DNA of 64,000 bases from Pictodentalium vernedei (GCA_031216915.1 CM062289.1:62317741-62381740); one strand, 5' to 3'. Positions 10,156-21,790 are shown, counted from the first letter of the stretch. A program made the numbers and translations. The notes: generated by a model not told the origin, from the letters alone.

Positions 10156-10775
10156 TTCGATAACTTACAACGTGGTAGATACGATGCGAATGAAACTCGA
10201 CTTGCCAACAAGGCGTTTGCAAAACAAATGATAAATTTAGCCCTGCGTGACTGTCGTGTGATTTAGTTATGGGCGTAATAAAAGGGGATGACAGGAAGAC
10301 AGTCGCAAGGCTATGTCATTCCCCACAGTATACATTTATACATCATTCAATAATTTTGTAACTTTACTCTCTCTCTCGTTTGTATTTGTATGCTGTGAAA
10401 TAAAGATTGAATTGAATTGAATCAACAAGGTGACAGAATGGTCTCTTACAATTTCAATAGCACTTAAATTTGTAGCATCAGTCTAACGATATTTATGACA
10501 GATTATGACCGGTCATTAAAATGTTATAATGGAATTTATTACCTCAACACCTGCTGTAGTTCGCGTTTGAAAAGAAAAATCGATTTAACAAGATTTCATT
10601 GGTTTTTAATTACACGCAGACACAATACAGTGTTTACCTTAGCATGTGTCCAGGTCAGAGTCAGTCGATAGCATTCATATATATGTCCAACGGTCGGTGA
10701 ACTTGAATATTATTTTTAAATATATTATTTTTTTTATCTAATAATATCTATCCCAAATTATGACTTTAAAAAAAA
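10156..10775. other. non-coding part of Polinton-like element
   Basis: No gene is seen. Near 10395-10425, AATAAAG is followed by GAATTGAATTGAAT, which looks like a short LINE 3' tail or poly(A) signal. The rest is AT-rich. Confidence 0.4.
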
Positions 10776-11044
10776 ATATGTACTAATCAACGTAAACATT
10801 ATTAATTCATTTATTAATATACTAATTATTATAATCAACCCTTATTACACTCATTAATTACATTAATTATGCAACAGTCATTAATTAAAATTAATTAAGC
10901 AACAGTTTTTAATTAAAGTGATTTAAAAAATATTCATTAATTAAGTGACGTCATGTTCATTACCTTACGTAACATTTTAATTAAGATGACGTCATCCCCT
11001 GTCCCAGGCCACTGGCAAAACAGGCCCATTTTGCCTCCGCTATA
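10776..11044 (-). repeat. right TIR of Polinton-like element
   Basis: The complement matches the left TIR from TATAGCGGAGGCAAAATGGG inward, including ATGTTACGTAAGGTAAT and the TTAATTAA-rich core. The last shared word is GATTAGTACATAT. Confidence 0.9.
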
Positions 11045-11309
11045 ATACTCATATTCTTCGAATACTTTCTCGAAAACTCCAGTCAAGCTGATTTTGTCGA
11101 TAACAATTAGCCACTGAAATGGCAAAAAGATGTTCAAAAAGAAAATCTGTTGGCTGCATGCAAACTGACAGTAATAATAATAAATGGGGGATTTGGAAGG
11201 ACTAACATTGCCTCATCCACTGTAAATGGAGTGGTTGCGTATTTATTTATTTGTTTGCCGGTAAAAAGTTACTTTCAATATGCAGAATTATAATTCACCT
11301 GTTCATCGT
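11045..11309. other. no gene seen
   Basis: Short unique-looking spacer between the Polinton-like right TIR and the LINE 3' end. Confidence 0.35.
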
Positions 11310-12570
11310 AATGCATTTCTTCTTCTTCTTTCATATGCTGTCCGCATTCAACATATTGAATATTCTGACAGATGTACACTTGGTTAAAATCTGGATAAAA
11401 CGTGTGCATTAAGACTCTTCTAGGAGTTTGTTCTCTTGGGATTTAAATATCTCGAGTGACTTGGCTGTCACGGTGGCGATATCAGGTGGCAGGTTGTTCC
11501 AACTCTTTCATTGTGTTAACGAAGAATGACCACTTCCTACAATATTTAGTTGCTGTTATATGGCATAAGAATGGCTTTGAGTGTATTGAGAATTTCTTGT
11601 TAGTTTAGTAAAATAGTTGCTGGTATCAATGGCTACCATGTTGTTGACTATTTTATACATCATAATTAGTCGGGCTTCTTGTTTGAAGTGGCCGGCTTCC
11701 ATTTTAGTTCCTACAGCATGACACTGGACCTGCTTTTATGTCGACCTGTGACGTCTCTTGCCACTCGTCATTGTACTTTTTCTGACTTGTCTATTTGGGT
11801 CTGATGGTATGGATCCTAGACAGTTGTCGCATTTTCCAGTTGGGGTCTCACTAGCAACTTGTATGCTTGTCCTTGATCTTTTTTTATTTTATATGGAGAT
11901 TTCGCTGTAGGAACCCCAGACTGCGGCTAGCTTTGCTTGTGATGTTGTTGATGTGTTCACTCCAGTTCAAATCATTGGCGATGGTACAGCGTAGATATTT
12001 AATTGATTTCTCATAAGCAAGTGTGTGTCCATGTATCTTGTAATCATGGTGAATTGGATTCCTTTTTTGCTGAGTGGAATTCCATTTTCCAGTTCTTCTC
12101 CCAAATAACCAGTTTGTCGAGATCAGCTTGAAGTTTGGCAGTGTCTGTATTTGAGGAGATTGTCAAGTATACTAAAGTGTCGTCTGCAAACGGCGTACAG
12201 TTGAGTTGAGCCCTTGTGGCATATCGTTTATGTGGAACAAAAACGAGCCTGGTCCCAGGACGGATCCTTGTGGAAGTCCAGATTGTACATCTTTCTGGGG
12301 ATTTCACACCCACCACGACTACATGTGCCCTGTCTGTTAAAAAAGCCTTTATCCATTTGTTTGTTTTCCCTTTTATCCCATAGTGGTGCAGTTTATGTAT
12401 TAGAAGGTTATGACAAATTTGGAGAAGTCCAAAATGAGCATATCTGTTTGTTGTCCATTTTCCAGAATTTTGGTGATGTCATTAATGCATTCTAATAGTT
12501 GTGTTTCGCACGAACGTTTGTTTCTGAATCCGTGTTGTAGAGGATATAAAATGTTGTTTTTTACTACGTG

Positions 12571-13650
12571 GTTCATGATATGGCTAGTAACAACATGCTC
12601 AGTGAGTTTCTTTCTGCATGGTTCATGATATGGCTAGTAACAATATGCTCAATGAGTTTCTTTCTGTGTGGTTCATGATGTGGCTAGTAACAATATGCTC
12701 AACGAGTTTCTTACTGCGTGGTTCATGATGTGGCTAGTAACAATATGCTCAATGAGTTCCTTACTGCGTGGTTCATGATGTGGCTAGTAAAAATATGCTC
12801 AATGAGTTTCTTTCTGCATTGTTCATGATATGGCTAGTAACAATATGCTCAATGAGTTTCTTTCTGCATGGTTCATGATATGACTAATAATAATATGCTC
12901 AATGAGTTTCTTTCTGCGTGGTTCATGATATGGCTAGTAACAATATGCTCCATGAGTTTCTGTGTGGTTCATGATGTGGCTAGTAACAATATGCTCAATG
13001 AGATTCTTACTGTGTGGTTCATAATATGGCTAGTAACAATATGCTCAATGAGTTTCTTACTGCGTGGTTCACGATGTGGCTAGTAACAATATGCTCAATG
13101 AGTTTCTTTCTGCGTGGTTCATGATATGGCTAGTAACAATATGCTCAATGAGTTTCTGCATGGTTCCTGATGTGGCTAGTAACAATATGCTCAATGAGTT
13201 TCTTACTGTGTGGTTCATAATATGGCTAGTAACAATATGCTCAATGAGTTTCTTACTGCGTGGTTCAATGTGGCTAGTAACAATATGCTCAATGAGTTTC
13301 TTTCTGCGTGGTTCATGATATGGCTAGTAATAATATGCTCAATGAGTTTCTTACTGCGTGGTTCATGATGTGGCTAGTAACAATATGCTCAATGAGTTTC
13401 TTTCTGCGTGGTTCATGATATGGCTAGTAACAATATGGTCAATGAGTTTCTTACTGCGTGGTTCATGATGTGGCTAGTAACAATATGCTCAATGAGTTTC
13501 TTTCTGTGTGGTTCATGGTATGGCAAGTAACAATATGCTCAATGAGTTTCTTTCTGTGTGGTTCATGATGTGGCTAGTAACAATATGCTGAATGAGTTTC
13601 TTACTGTGTGGTTCATGATATGGCTAGTAACAATATGCTCAATGAGTTTG
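12571..13650. repeat. 50-bp minisatellite, about 21 copies, inside LINE RT
   Basis: The unit begins GTTCATGATATGGCTAGTAA and recurs every 50 bp, with some shorter units. Read on the minus strand each unit encodes the RT segment EHIVTSHIMNH, so the array grew from RT coding sequence. Because 50 is not a multiple of three, it destroys the frame. Confidence 0.95.
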
Positions 13651-14817
13651 CAGCATATACATGTTAGAGATATTGGTCTGTAGTTTCCTGCAATGTATTT
13701 CTGGCCTTTTTTAAAGCTTGTGTGATGACTGCAGATCTCCAAACCACAGGAATTTCACCAGTTTCCATTGATAGGTTGTATATAATGGACAGGATTGGTA
13801 CAATTTCTACAGCGAGCTCTTTTAGTACGATTGGACGTATGTTGTCAAATCCTGCAGCCTTGTGTGGGTTAAGATTCCTCAGAAGTTTTTCCACGCCGTT
13901 TGTTGTGGTTTAAATATCGTCGCTGTCTGGATATTAGCTTTCTGTGTTGTTCATGAGTTTTTGTTTTTGGAATTCCTCCTTACTAATTTCTTCAGCTGTC
14001 GAGAATACTGATTGAAATTGGTCATTTAGGATGTTTGCCTTGTTGATTGGGTCGGATTCTAATCTCCCATTTTTTCGTAGGGGAGCGACTCCACTTTTAT
14101 CACTCTTTTTGTGGTTGATGTATGTCCAGAATGTTTTTGAAAGTGAGTGTGAGTCTTCTTGTTCATCTGGACCAGGTGTTATGATTCCCTCGATGTGTGT
14201 CCAGTATGTCTGTCTTGTTTTTCTTTGAAGGTTTGCTTCAGTTGTTTGAATCTCTTGATGTCTTTTGGATGGTTTGACTTCTTTTTCTTTTTATATGCTA
14301 TGTCTCTTGATCTCATTAATGCTTTAATTTCCTGTGTTATCCATGGAAGCCTATCCTTTGTTTTACAGGTCTTGTGTGGGATGTGCTTTTCCGCACTTGA
14401 GCTCAGCCCTTCCCTGAAGATGTTCCAAAGTGCATTTATATCTGCATCGTTGTTGTTTTTCTTGTTCTATTTCTATTTGTAAGGCCTTTATGTCTTCTCG
14501 CATGCTGTCCAATTTAGCTTTACGATATAGTAGGATTTTTCTGGGCTTCGGGATGTTGGTGGCTGGATCCATGTCAATGTCAGCATATACAATTTCGTGG
14601 TCCGATATGTCAGGCATGATGTCGATTCTTAATATTTTACTCGGATGGTTGGTGATGAGTAGGTCCAATGTGTTGTTATGTCTAGTTGGTTCTTGCACTA
14701 TTTGTGTTAGTCCATTGTTATCCAAGATGTCAGCGAGATGATAATGTTGTCGTGCATGTTGTGTTCCTTGGTGTAATGTTTTGTGCTCCCAATTCCTTCT
14801 TGGTAGATTAAAGTCCA

Positions 14818-14832
14818 CCCCCCCCCCCCCCC
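14818..14832. repeat. poly(C) tract in the endonuclease
   Basis: About 15 C. On the coding strand it is poly(G) and lies just before the VDFNLP codons, where family members normally have Gly-Gly-Asp. Confidence 0.9.
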
Positions 14833-16028
14833 ACCCCTTCCTATCAACAGGCACGCATTTTTTGTGGCTGTTCTTTGTATTGATGATCCAAATTCTGTTA
14901 TACGTCCATTGTCTGAAGTTTTTGGGTTGCAGTAGTCGCAAATGTATAGATCTTTATTGCCTTTCTGCTGTATTTTGGCCCATATAATTTCACAGTTGGT
15001 GTTTCTGAGCTGAGGTACTTATCGCTGATGGCTATAAGAACTCCTCCTCCTCCAGTTTTAGTATTCTTCCTGTCTTTCCTATATGTGTTGACATTGGTTG
15101 GAAATATTCGGCTGTTGGCAATTGATGGATCTAGCCATGTGTCCGTTGCAATAATTATGTTGGTTTTGTGATGTCTATAAGATTTTGTAATTGGTGTTGT
15201 TTGTTTCTGATAGACTGACAATTAACATTTAAAACTCTGACCGGTGTAAACCGATTTCTTGTTGATTTATTGTTTGATGTTTTGTTTTGGCGTTGAAGAG
15301 TGGACAGGTCTAGGTATGCTTGATTCCATACTGGTACTCAGTTGTTCGTCAAGTGCACTGAAGCTATTGTTTGTGTGAATGGCTGATGACCCATAGCTCC
15401 GTGACCTGTAGTTTGGATTGGTGCATATTAAGCAATCCCAACGCACATAGATGTTTTCATCCTGGACCAGGTAGCTATACGTGGCACTGTGTACATTTTG
15501 GCAGTTTGTGTGATACCACTGATCGCAAGTGTCACATCTAATGGCCCGACCATCCCAGGTGACAGGTCGATCGCGAATTCCACATGGATAGGTGGTGCTG
15601 TCACTATGGGTTGGTCCTGGATTGGGATTAATATCGTTAATGCGAGGATTAATATTAGATATGATGATGGCGAGTTGCATTTGTATGATGTGCCTTTCCT
15701 TTTCATCTCTTTATTAGTTAGCATAAGTTTGTGTGTCACTAGACTGCGGTTGATGTTATTTGCAAACTTATGTACTGTAGATGTGGCTATTGAGTTTGCT
15801 ATTGTTATAATGATGACTGTTAAGACAAGCTGCATGTTGGTTGCTTCTTTGTTTTATGTTTTCCAAGATTCTTCGTGGTGAAATCTGCTGAAGAGCAAGT
15901 TTTTTCTGAAATGTGTCCTTTTTATGTGCAGTGGTGGAGGCTGATAAGATAAACTCACCTAAACCCTTCACTCAACTGCCTTGGTCACTGGGTCTTCTCT
16001 TCTTTACAGAACAACACTGGTGTGGCAT

Positions 16029-16802
16029 CTAGAATAACGACAACAGTACTTGTTCCTCTACGTCGAGCTGTATGAGGTCTGATTCCTGTCGTGAAGGGTA
16101 ACATTCACTATAGGTGTCTAGTAGTATCTGCTTGGTGATTGTTAGGCTCAGTAGTTGGCCTGGGTGGACACCGTCTCTCTTGTTAATTGAGATCTGTACA
16201 GATTTTCTAACACCACCACGTTTCACCTTCCTGCCTTGAAAGAAGAATTCACTGGTTCTGATGGTATTTTTTGTTTAGTCTTTCATTTAATTCTAATATT
16301 TTTTTGTACAGCTCTTTGGTTTGCTTCGTAACTTCGAAGCCTTCAGTTCTGAATGTTGAAGCTTTTTTGTGTCCTTTATATCTGTTGTATTTTACGATCG
16401 ATAGTAAAGGACAGTCAATAAACTTGATAGTTTCAGGGTATTTATCTACTATTCTGATGGCTCCTTCATATTGCTCGATAATCTGGTTGACTGATTTGTT
16501 GTTTTGATGTCTAAGTTTGATGTATTTACCAGATTTTACTTTATATCACATGTCTCTGACCAAAGATAGAGGATATTTTGGTGACTTCTGATGGCTTTTT
16601 CAATTCTCTCTTCGATGGTGTCAACAAGGACTGATGTCTGGGCTCCCACGGTGCACCAAGATTCGAGAGGGAATTCTTGGCTTGGCCAGGGGTTTCTTAA
16701 CGTGAAGCCTTTGCTATCTGACACTAGTATGGGTGTTTTATACCCGAACTCGTCTGGTAATTGCGGTTGTTCAGCAATATACTTTCTCAATTTTTTGCTC
16801 AT
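16029..16802 (-). pseudogene. LINE ORF1, DSKG...TCD-type protein
   Basis: The frame starting 16802 encodes MSKKLRKYIAEQPQLP, then TPILVSDSKGFTLR and ILYLWSETCDIK. The DSKG / W-x-x-TCD pairing is typical of ORF1-like proteins found with invertebrate LINEs, where the first block resembles an SGNH-hydrolase Asp-Ser motif. Later parts are in other frames to about 16029, including GRKVKRGG-like basic residues. RNA binding or esterase function is not shown by the sequence. It lies just upstream of ORF2 on the same strand. Confidence 0.6.
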
Positions 16803-16878
16803 CTGTTCAAATTATTGTGAGGTCGCTTGGGAATCCATGGTTTGCTTTTGTTTTATGGACCGCAAGTTGCTTCGTTGT

Positions 16879-18724
16879 CGGCACGTCGATTTACCCAGTA
16901 ACACCCAATACTACCCAATAACACCCAGTAATACCCAATACTACCCAATAACACCCAATACTATCTGATAACAGGGCTGGAACAAATTTTTCTATGGACC
17001 CGGTCCCTTCCCTTACACACGGAAAGAATCCCCTTCAACAAAACGCCTCGGAGAGAAACCTCACCCGATCCAAGCCATTTTTTATTTAAAAAGTAAAGTA
17101 TCGGATATAATTCTCTAAATCAGTATAATAATAAGTGGTGAAGATTGGGCAGCGGTTTTAGAGTGGCGGGTGACCTCTCTTAAAAATAGTTTGGAAAATT
17201 TGTCCGTCGGAAATTTCGGGGGTAGGGGTGCAGGGCAACTAAAAGGATCTGTCTGCTTGTGGGCTGTATAAGGATACCATAACTAATTTTGCTGCGTTTC
17301 TGTTTTGTTATTGATAATTGTTTTGTGAGTATTCTGTGCAGTGTTTTTGAGATAGTGAGCAAATATTCCATTTGTAGTTGGAGATGCAGAAGTATTATTA
17401 GTTATTACACCACTGTATAAACCTTTATAATTTGTGCAAATGTTATGTGAACTGGTCTTGTGCTGGATCTATTTGAGAAATGTATTACTTTTTTTAAAAA
17501 AAGGAAACAAAAAAATGGTTGTTGTCATTCTACTCCTTCATTTCTTTCTCACCTTACATTTTCATCACATTTTAATCTTTCTATTTGCCGTCCCTTCCTT
17601 CGCCATTAGAAAGTTTTAATTGTGGCATTATAATCTATTTTGTTTTCGCGCTTCGATGGGCCTGTGAATCAAGATAATTGTTTTTTTTTTGTTAGGGTGA
17701 AGCTTCATTTTGTTTTCAGATCGAGGCAACTCATTGTATTGTTTCATCCCGTGCCTTTCCCCATGACACCAGAAGGGACGTCGTACCATAAAATTCCCCA
17801 CGTGCTCACCAAACATTGGCTTCCACAGTTATTGTAAACTACACTATGGTTGGTGCCGTCTACCCTCTCATCCAATAAGAAGTTTGTCAGATTGCACAGG
17901 CTAGTGATGAATTGCTGAATAAAATAGTGGGTGGGCTGTAAAATAGTAGATGGATGGTAAGTCATCTCGAAGCGCTGACCACCATCGAAGGCGTCGGGGG
18001 GGGGGGGGGTTCTCCCCTCCGATTCTCTCGGTGACGGTCAGCACATCTGGGAAGCATGAAAGGAGCATAACCCACCACCCTTTGTAAGTTGGACCGGAAA
18101 AGATTTTTGAAACTACCATCAGTAAGGGAGTCCTTATTGATTTTCATATCTTTCTGTCGCATAATTCCACGCACTAGGTAAAGGGTTAACTGTCCCCATG
18201 ACAGGATTTGTTTGAGAAAATATATACGAAATGGCAGCTTTTGAGCTTTGAACGAAGCAAAGTTGTAGCTTGATATGGTTAGTAAATCTAATACTGATCG
18301 CGCATCTGGGAACTAAATTTCGAGGAAACTAGAACTTGTCGACTTTCTCAACTGACTTCGCTTGGGGACGAACGATAACAAGGACGGAGTTCACCTATGA
18401 GCAAACTTCTCAGAATGTGAGCCCAATCCCCGCTATCTCAGCGCGGCTGACACTACATTCACTTCTTATGCACATGGGCCCTCAGACAGCATGAATTTGA
18501 GGATGGAATGATTCACAATTCACAAACAAATCAGACCATATTTTATCTAGAACATTCTGTCCGGGAAATTAAGTGCATTAACTTGGGTCTTGGGGAATTT
18601 GTCCGGTGCCAATTGGGTAGTATTGAGTGCTGTTAGGTGGTATTGGGTAGTATTGGGTGTTATTGTGTAGTATTGTGTGTTATTGGGTAGTATTGGGTGT
18701 TACTGGGTAGACCGACGTGCCCCC
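16879..18724. mobile_element. foldback-type element with tandem-repeat TIRs
   Basis: The left end is CGGCACGTCGATTTACCCAG and the right end is the complement of GGCACGTCGGTCTACCCAG. Inward, both TIRs become arrays of ACCCAATAACACCCAATACT-like units (left about 16895-16968, right about 18617-18710) pointing in opposite directions. TCGTTGT flanks both sides (16872-16878 and 18725-18731), a possible 7-bp target duplication. The 1.8-kb interior has no recognised gene. It splits the LINE 5' UTR. The P/Galileo or Mutator foldback class is an inference from TIR style and duplication size. Confidence 0.6.
17996..18009. repeat. poly(G) tract, about 14 G
   Basis: Uninterrupted G run inside the foldback-type element. 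Confidence 0.85.
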
Positions 18725-19197
18725 TCGTTGTTAAGGTAAACAATGATATTTCCGCCAGTTAAACTTCGCAACAAAGTGTCACACTGATCAAAATCCGGTG
18801 AGTTTTAGCTCAACTTTGACGTAAGTCAAATTTTAGGTTATGCCATGGCCCGTCGTCCGTCCACAACTTCTAGCTCAGGCTAGAGGCCGTATTTATGAAC
18901 TGATCTTTACGAAACTTCTTGGGTACCTTTATTATCACCTTGGGACAAGAGCGAGTGTTTTTGGATGTGGTCCGAAATTCAACATGGCTGTCGGTAGCCA
19001 TTTTGTACCGAAATTAGGTACAATCAGTTTTTTGTACAGAACTTCTATATGAAGGTTCTCATTTGAATACATTTTTGAATGAATGTTTAGTAACATGGAA
19101 TACATTACTTATAATACGGGTTTTTATCTCGTGCAGAAATTTCTCCAAATCAGACGAACGTTGATTTATTCAGTGCTACTTATACACAGTAAGTGCA
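18725..19197. other. dispersed repeat, no gene
   Basis: The part from about 18868 to 18965 (AACTTCTTGGGTACCTTTAT, CACCTTGGGACAAGAGCGAG) has a second, direct copy at about 23125-23215. The start (18731-18840) may be LINE 5' UTR. No coding motif is seen. Confidence 0.55.
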
Positions 19198-20304
19198 CAT
19201 GTCAATAGTGTATGGACGATTCGGACCATGTACGATTCGGACCAGATTTTGTTGGACGATTCGGACCAGATCTGTGGACGATTCGGACCATGCTTACGGA
19301 CGATTCGGACCATGTTTATGGGCGTTTCGGACCAAGTTTTTTGGCGGTTGGTTTAGAAATTCTAAAGCAATCAATAATTAAAAAATGAACGGACAAGATC
19401 CGACACTGAATAAAAACTATAATGATTCTCGGGTAGTTGAATGGAAAAATGTTTATACAGCACTTAACACACTGACTCCAGGTAACCTGGTACTGTAACA
19501 ACATATACGCTGAATGTGTTTGTATCTCTTGCGAAGTACACATGTTTATTTACCAACAATGCTCTCTAGAAACACACTTTGTGTGGCTTGATATCATTGC
19601 ATTCATTCGTTTATACATGCCGAAAATGGTCTAATAAAAGACTGGATTCGACTGACCTCATTAACAGCTTAACTGTGGCTTTCTACCAGAAAGGGCTGCC
19701 TTCACCGACTCAGCTAAAGATTCGATCACAAATTAATACATAATGTGCTACTTTTATTTTTTTTATTTTTACATATTCTAATGAAAACTAACTCTGCCTT
19801 CTTCTTTTAAGCAGGTACACAGAAGATGTTTTTGACCAGACCCCAATAACCGCTATGGACAGTCTAACCGTTATAGAAACGGTAACCCCCATGGTTCCTT
19901 CAAGTCCCACAGTCATGACAAAATAACTGTATTTGTATTATTTATCCAATAATCATTTTCTGAGATTAATTATATCATTCACACACGTTTTAAGGTACTG
20001 CTAATTGAGGTAAGAGCAGGTTGCCAAGATATTATGTAAGAAATAATGAAGAATTGAAACTTAAAATGAACTAATTTCTACCTAACTGTTCCAGAACAGG
20101 GTTAATAAATACCCAAGTATTCTAAAAGATGCCTAAGAAAATACACTATATCAAACGTGGTGTGTTTTGTTGGGCATATTTTTCCATACTCTTTTGGAGC
20201 ATTTGGATATTAACCCCGTGCTGGTGCAGTTTGATGGTACTAGGTTTTAGTTTCTCATTATTTCTTGCATTTTCAGTTATTTTTATTTAATTTTACATCA
20301 CAGG

Positions 20305-20420
20305 TTTTCCAAGCTGTATGTGATGTGTTACCAGCAACTGAAGTTACGTCCTTTGTGGCAGACTTTGAGGCGGGAATTTGGAAAGGACAGAGATCTGTAT
20401 TTGAAGAGCCAGTTATTCAT
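20305..20420 (+). pseudogene. exon-like fragment of a MULE-type transposase
   Basis: One frame from 20305 reads VFQAVCDVLPATEVTSFVAD and continues FEAGIWKGQRSVFEE to IHG. DFEAGIW with a following basic/aromatic region matches the second-Asp segment of MULE transposases, where an Asp-Phe-Glu is followed about 25 residues later by Gly-Cys-x-Phe-His. The fragment is bounded by TTTTACATCACAG on the left and GGTATTTTG on the right, good splice acceptor and donor forms, and the break falls right before the expected Cys-x-x-His. No next exon was found. It may belong to the surrounding foldback element or be an unrelated insert. Confidence 0.5.
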
Positions 20421-20549
20421 GGTATTTTGACTTGTACTGTTTATATTATTTTATGTATTTACGAGTTGTGCTATATATGTGCTACAAGTACAGTAAAAGT
20501 CAATTAAATTATAGGATAACCACGATTAACTATGTGTTGAATACCCAGG

Positions 20550-20610
20550 TTCTGGCATTATTTTTTGGAAAACACTCTGTATGAAATCTTTCCAAAAAAT
20601 AATGCCAGAA
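20550..20610. repeat. 61-bp palindrome
   Basis: Arms TTCTGGCATTATTTTTTGGA and its complement around a short loop. Confidence 0.85.
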
Positions 20611-20907
20611 AGTGGTGTTAACAATGTAGGAAAGCTGAACACTTATATTATAGTGGTTCTCTTCCAACTTATATTTTGACTTGTACTGTATATTATATTA
20701 TTTTTTACTTTGTATTTAGTGACTGCTTTCAATGAACTGTGCTATGTTTACTCCTTCCAAGCTGTGTTGTATATGTGTGCTATAAATGTGCAACCCTATA
20801 CATTGTAACTCTCTCTCTCTCTCAAACCTCTCACCCCAGCATTCAGATATAAATTGTTTAATAATGTCCCTTATTCTTGCAGAAAATTTGGTTCTTCGAT
20901 GCATATA

Positions 20908-21073
20908 GGGCCGCCAAATGCGTGGAGACCCGATGTAAAATGAATGCAGGTCCGTGCGAAGAGTAGTACCTCCGGACTACAATTCCGCGAAATAATAGTC
21001 CGTGGTCTAACATTTCTAGGAATTGTACGGTCTTGCATTCTTTTTACACCGGGTCTTCACGCATTTGGCGGAC
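20908..21073. mobile_element. small foldback MITE
   Basis: The ends GGCCGCCAAATGCGTGGAGA and the complement of GGTCCGCCAAATGCGTGAAG form inverted arms of about 50 bp with mismatches. No clear target duplication and no coding capacity. Confidence 0.65.
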
Positions 21074-21346
21074 CTTTCCCTGGTCTCTTTCAATTTTCGC
21101 CCAAAATCCATGTACTATCTCCCTTTAACCGATTTTTATGTAGTCTTTACATGTTTCCTGTTCAAATGAATTGTGCTATATATCTGCAACATTTATATCT
21201 ATGTATTATAATCTTTTCATTTCGGTTTTTGTAATATGAGAGTTACCTGCCTTTTGACTAGAATAAAAGTATGTTTAATCTTCTTTGGCATTAGTTGTTG
21301 TTTTTTTATTGCTCATCCCGAATCAGTCAACCGTCTCATAATTCGG

Positions 21347-21570
21347 TGCGTCGAATTACCGAAACGGGCCGAAACGCTATCGAAACGCTATCGAAACGGA
21401 CCGAAACGGGAGAGTAATCTACCGAAATGTGCACCCAAAAGACTGAAACGGGCGAGAAGAGGGTCTTCCTGCCATAAAGGACTAAAACGCGACTGAAATG
21501 GGTGACTAAGCTACCGAAACATGCACCCAAAAGACTAAAACGGGCGATAAGGTCTTTCTGCCGTCACACG
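21347..21570. repeat. GAATTACCGAAACGGG-type repeat block
   Basis: ACCGAAACGGG-like words recur about eight times. The complement of 22745-22850 has the same words in the same style, so this is an inner inverted block of the foldback element. Confidence 0.7.
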
Positions 21571-21699
21571 CGCGTTCGAATGAGGGGTCATAACCTACGT
21601 TTTAGAAGTGAAAAATTTGTTTTTTTTAGTTACACAATTTTTTTTTTCATGAGTGTTGTCTGCTACAAGCGTTGGGGATAGGGTTAACTATCTTGATTA

Positions 21700-21790
21700 A
21701 GAACTACCATGCTATTATGGATATCTACCATGCTATTATGGATATCATTGAGACCGACGGTCCCCGTTGGTTCCAATGATATCCATATTT
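21700..21790. repeat. short duplication plus palindrome
   Basis: TACCATGCTATTATGGATAT occurs twice in tandem (about 21705-21745). The second copy runs into a palindrome, ATGGATATCATTG with its complement ending near 21786. Confidence 0.75.

Larger units (their letters stand above)
5433..11044. mobile_element. Polinton/adintovirus-like element bounded by TIRs
   Basis: A 5.6-kb unit is framed by inverted repeats of about 270 bp (5433-5710 and 10776-11044). Inside, on the plus strand, lie a pX-like basic protein, a conserved unknown gene and the start of a retrovirus-type integrase. On the minus strand lies a zinc-finger protein whose tail resembles the region before PolB in such elements. Most of PolB, the capsid, ATPase and protease genes are missing. 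A truncated LTR retrotransposon occupies the middle (about 6861-9326), so insertion followed by deletion explains the short length. No clear 6-bp target duplication could be read. The family assignment rests on remembered signatures, not on a search. Confidence 0.65.
11408..15680 (-). pseudogene. LINE ORF2: PHD-like, endonuclease, reverse transcriptase
   Basis: The N-terminus (15680-15267) has NPGPTHSDSTTYPCG and a cysteine/histidine finger (CDTCDQWYHTNCQ) like a PHD zinc finger. The endonuclease frames (15221-14363) include GGGGVLIAI, VDFNLPRRNW and the catalytic SDHE of the APE family. RT starts near 13894 with LNPHKAAGFDNIRP and continues after the minisatellite with FADDTLVYL (catalytic Asp pair, about 12190). 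Later frames encode the C-terminal part ending at a stop near 11408. Breaks: a C15 run at 14818-14832 replaces the Gly codons before DFN, a 50-bp minisatellite fills 12571-13650, and there are several frameshifts. The order and motifs fit jockey/CR1-like LINEs of invertebrates. Confidence 0.85.
11310..16878 (-). mobile_element. jockey/CR1-like non-LTR retrotransposon (LINE)
   Basis: Minus-strand element with two ORF regions: ORF1 (about 16802-16029) and ORF2 (15680-11408) with PHD-like N-terminus, endonuclease, reverse transcriptase and C-terminal region, all in normal order. The 3' end lies near 11310, after a GAAGAAGAAGAA-type tail. The 5' end probably continues past 18731, because a TIR element (16879-18724) interrupts the 5' UTR. 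It is inactive: many frameshifts, a poly(C) expansion in the endonuclease and a 1.1-kb minisatellite in the RT. Confidence 0.85.

Noticed and set aside
12868-13318. Plus-strand open frames with repeating NNMLNEF-type words
   Set aside because: They only reflect the 50-bp minisatellite; the coding meaning is on the other strand.
12571-13650. CRISPR-like array
   Set aside because: Units are directly adjacent with no unique spacers, and the context is a eukaryotic LINE.
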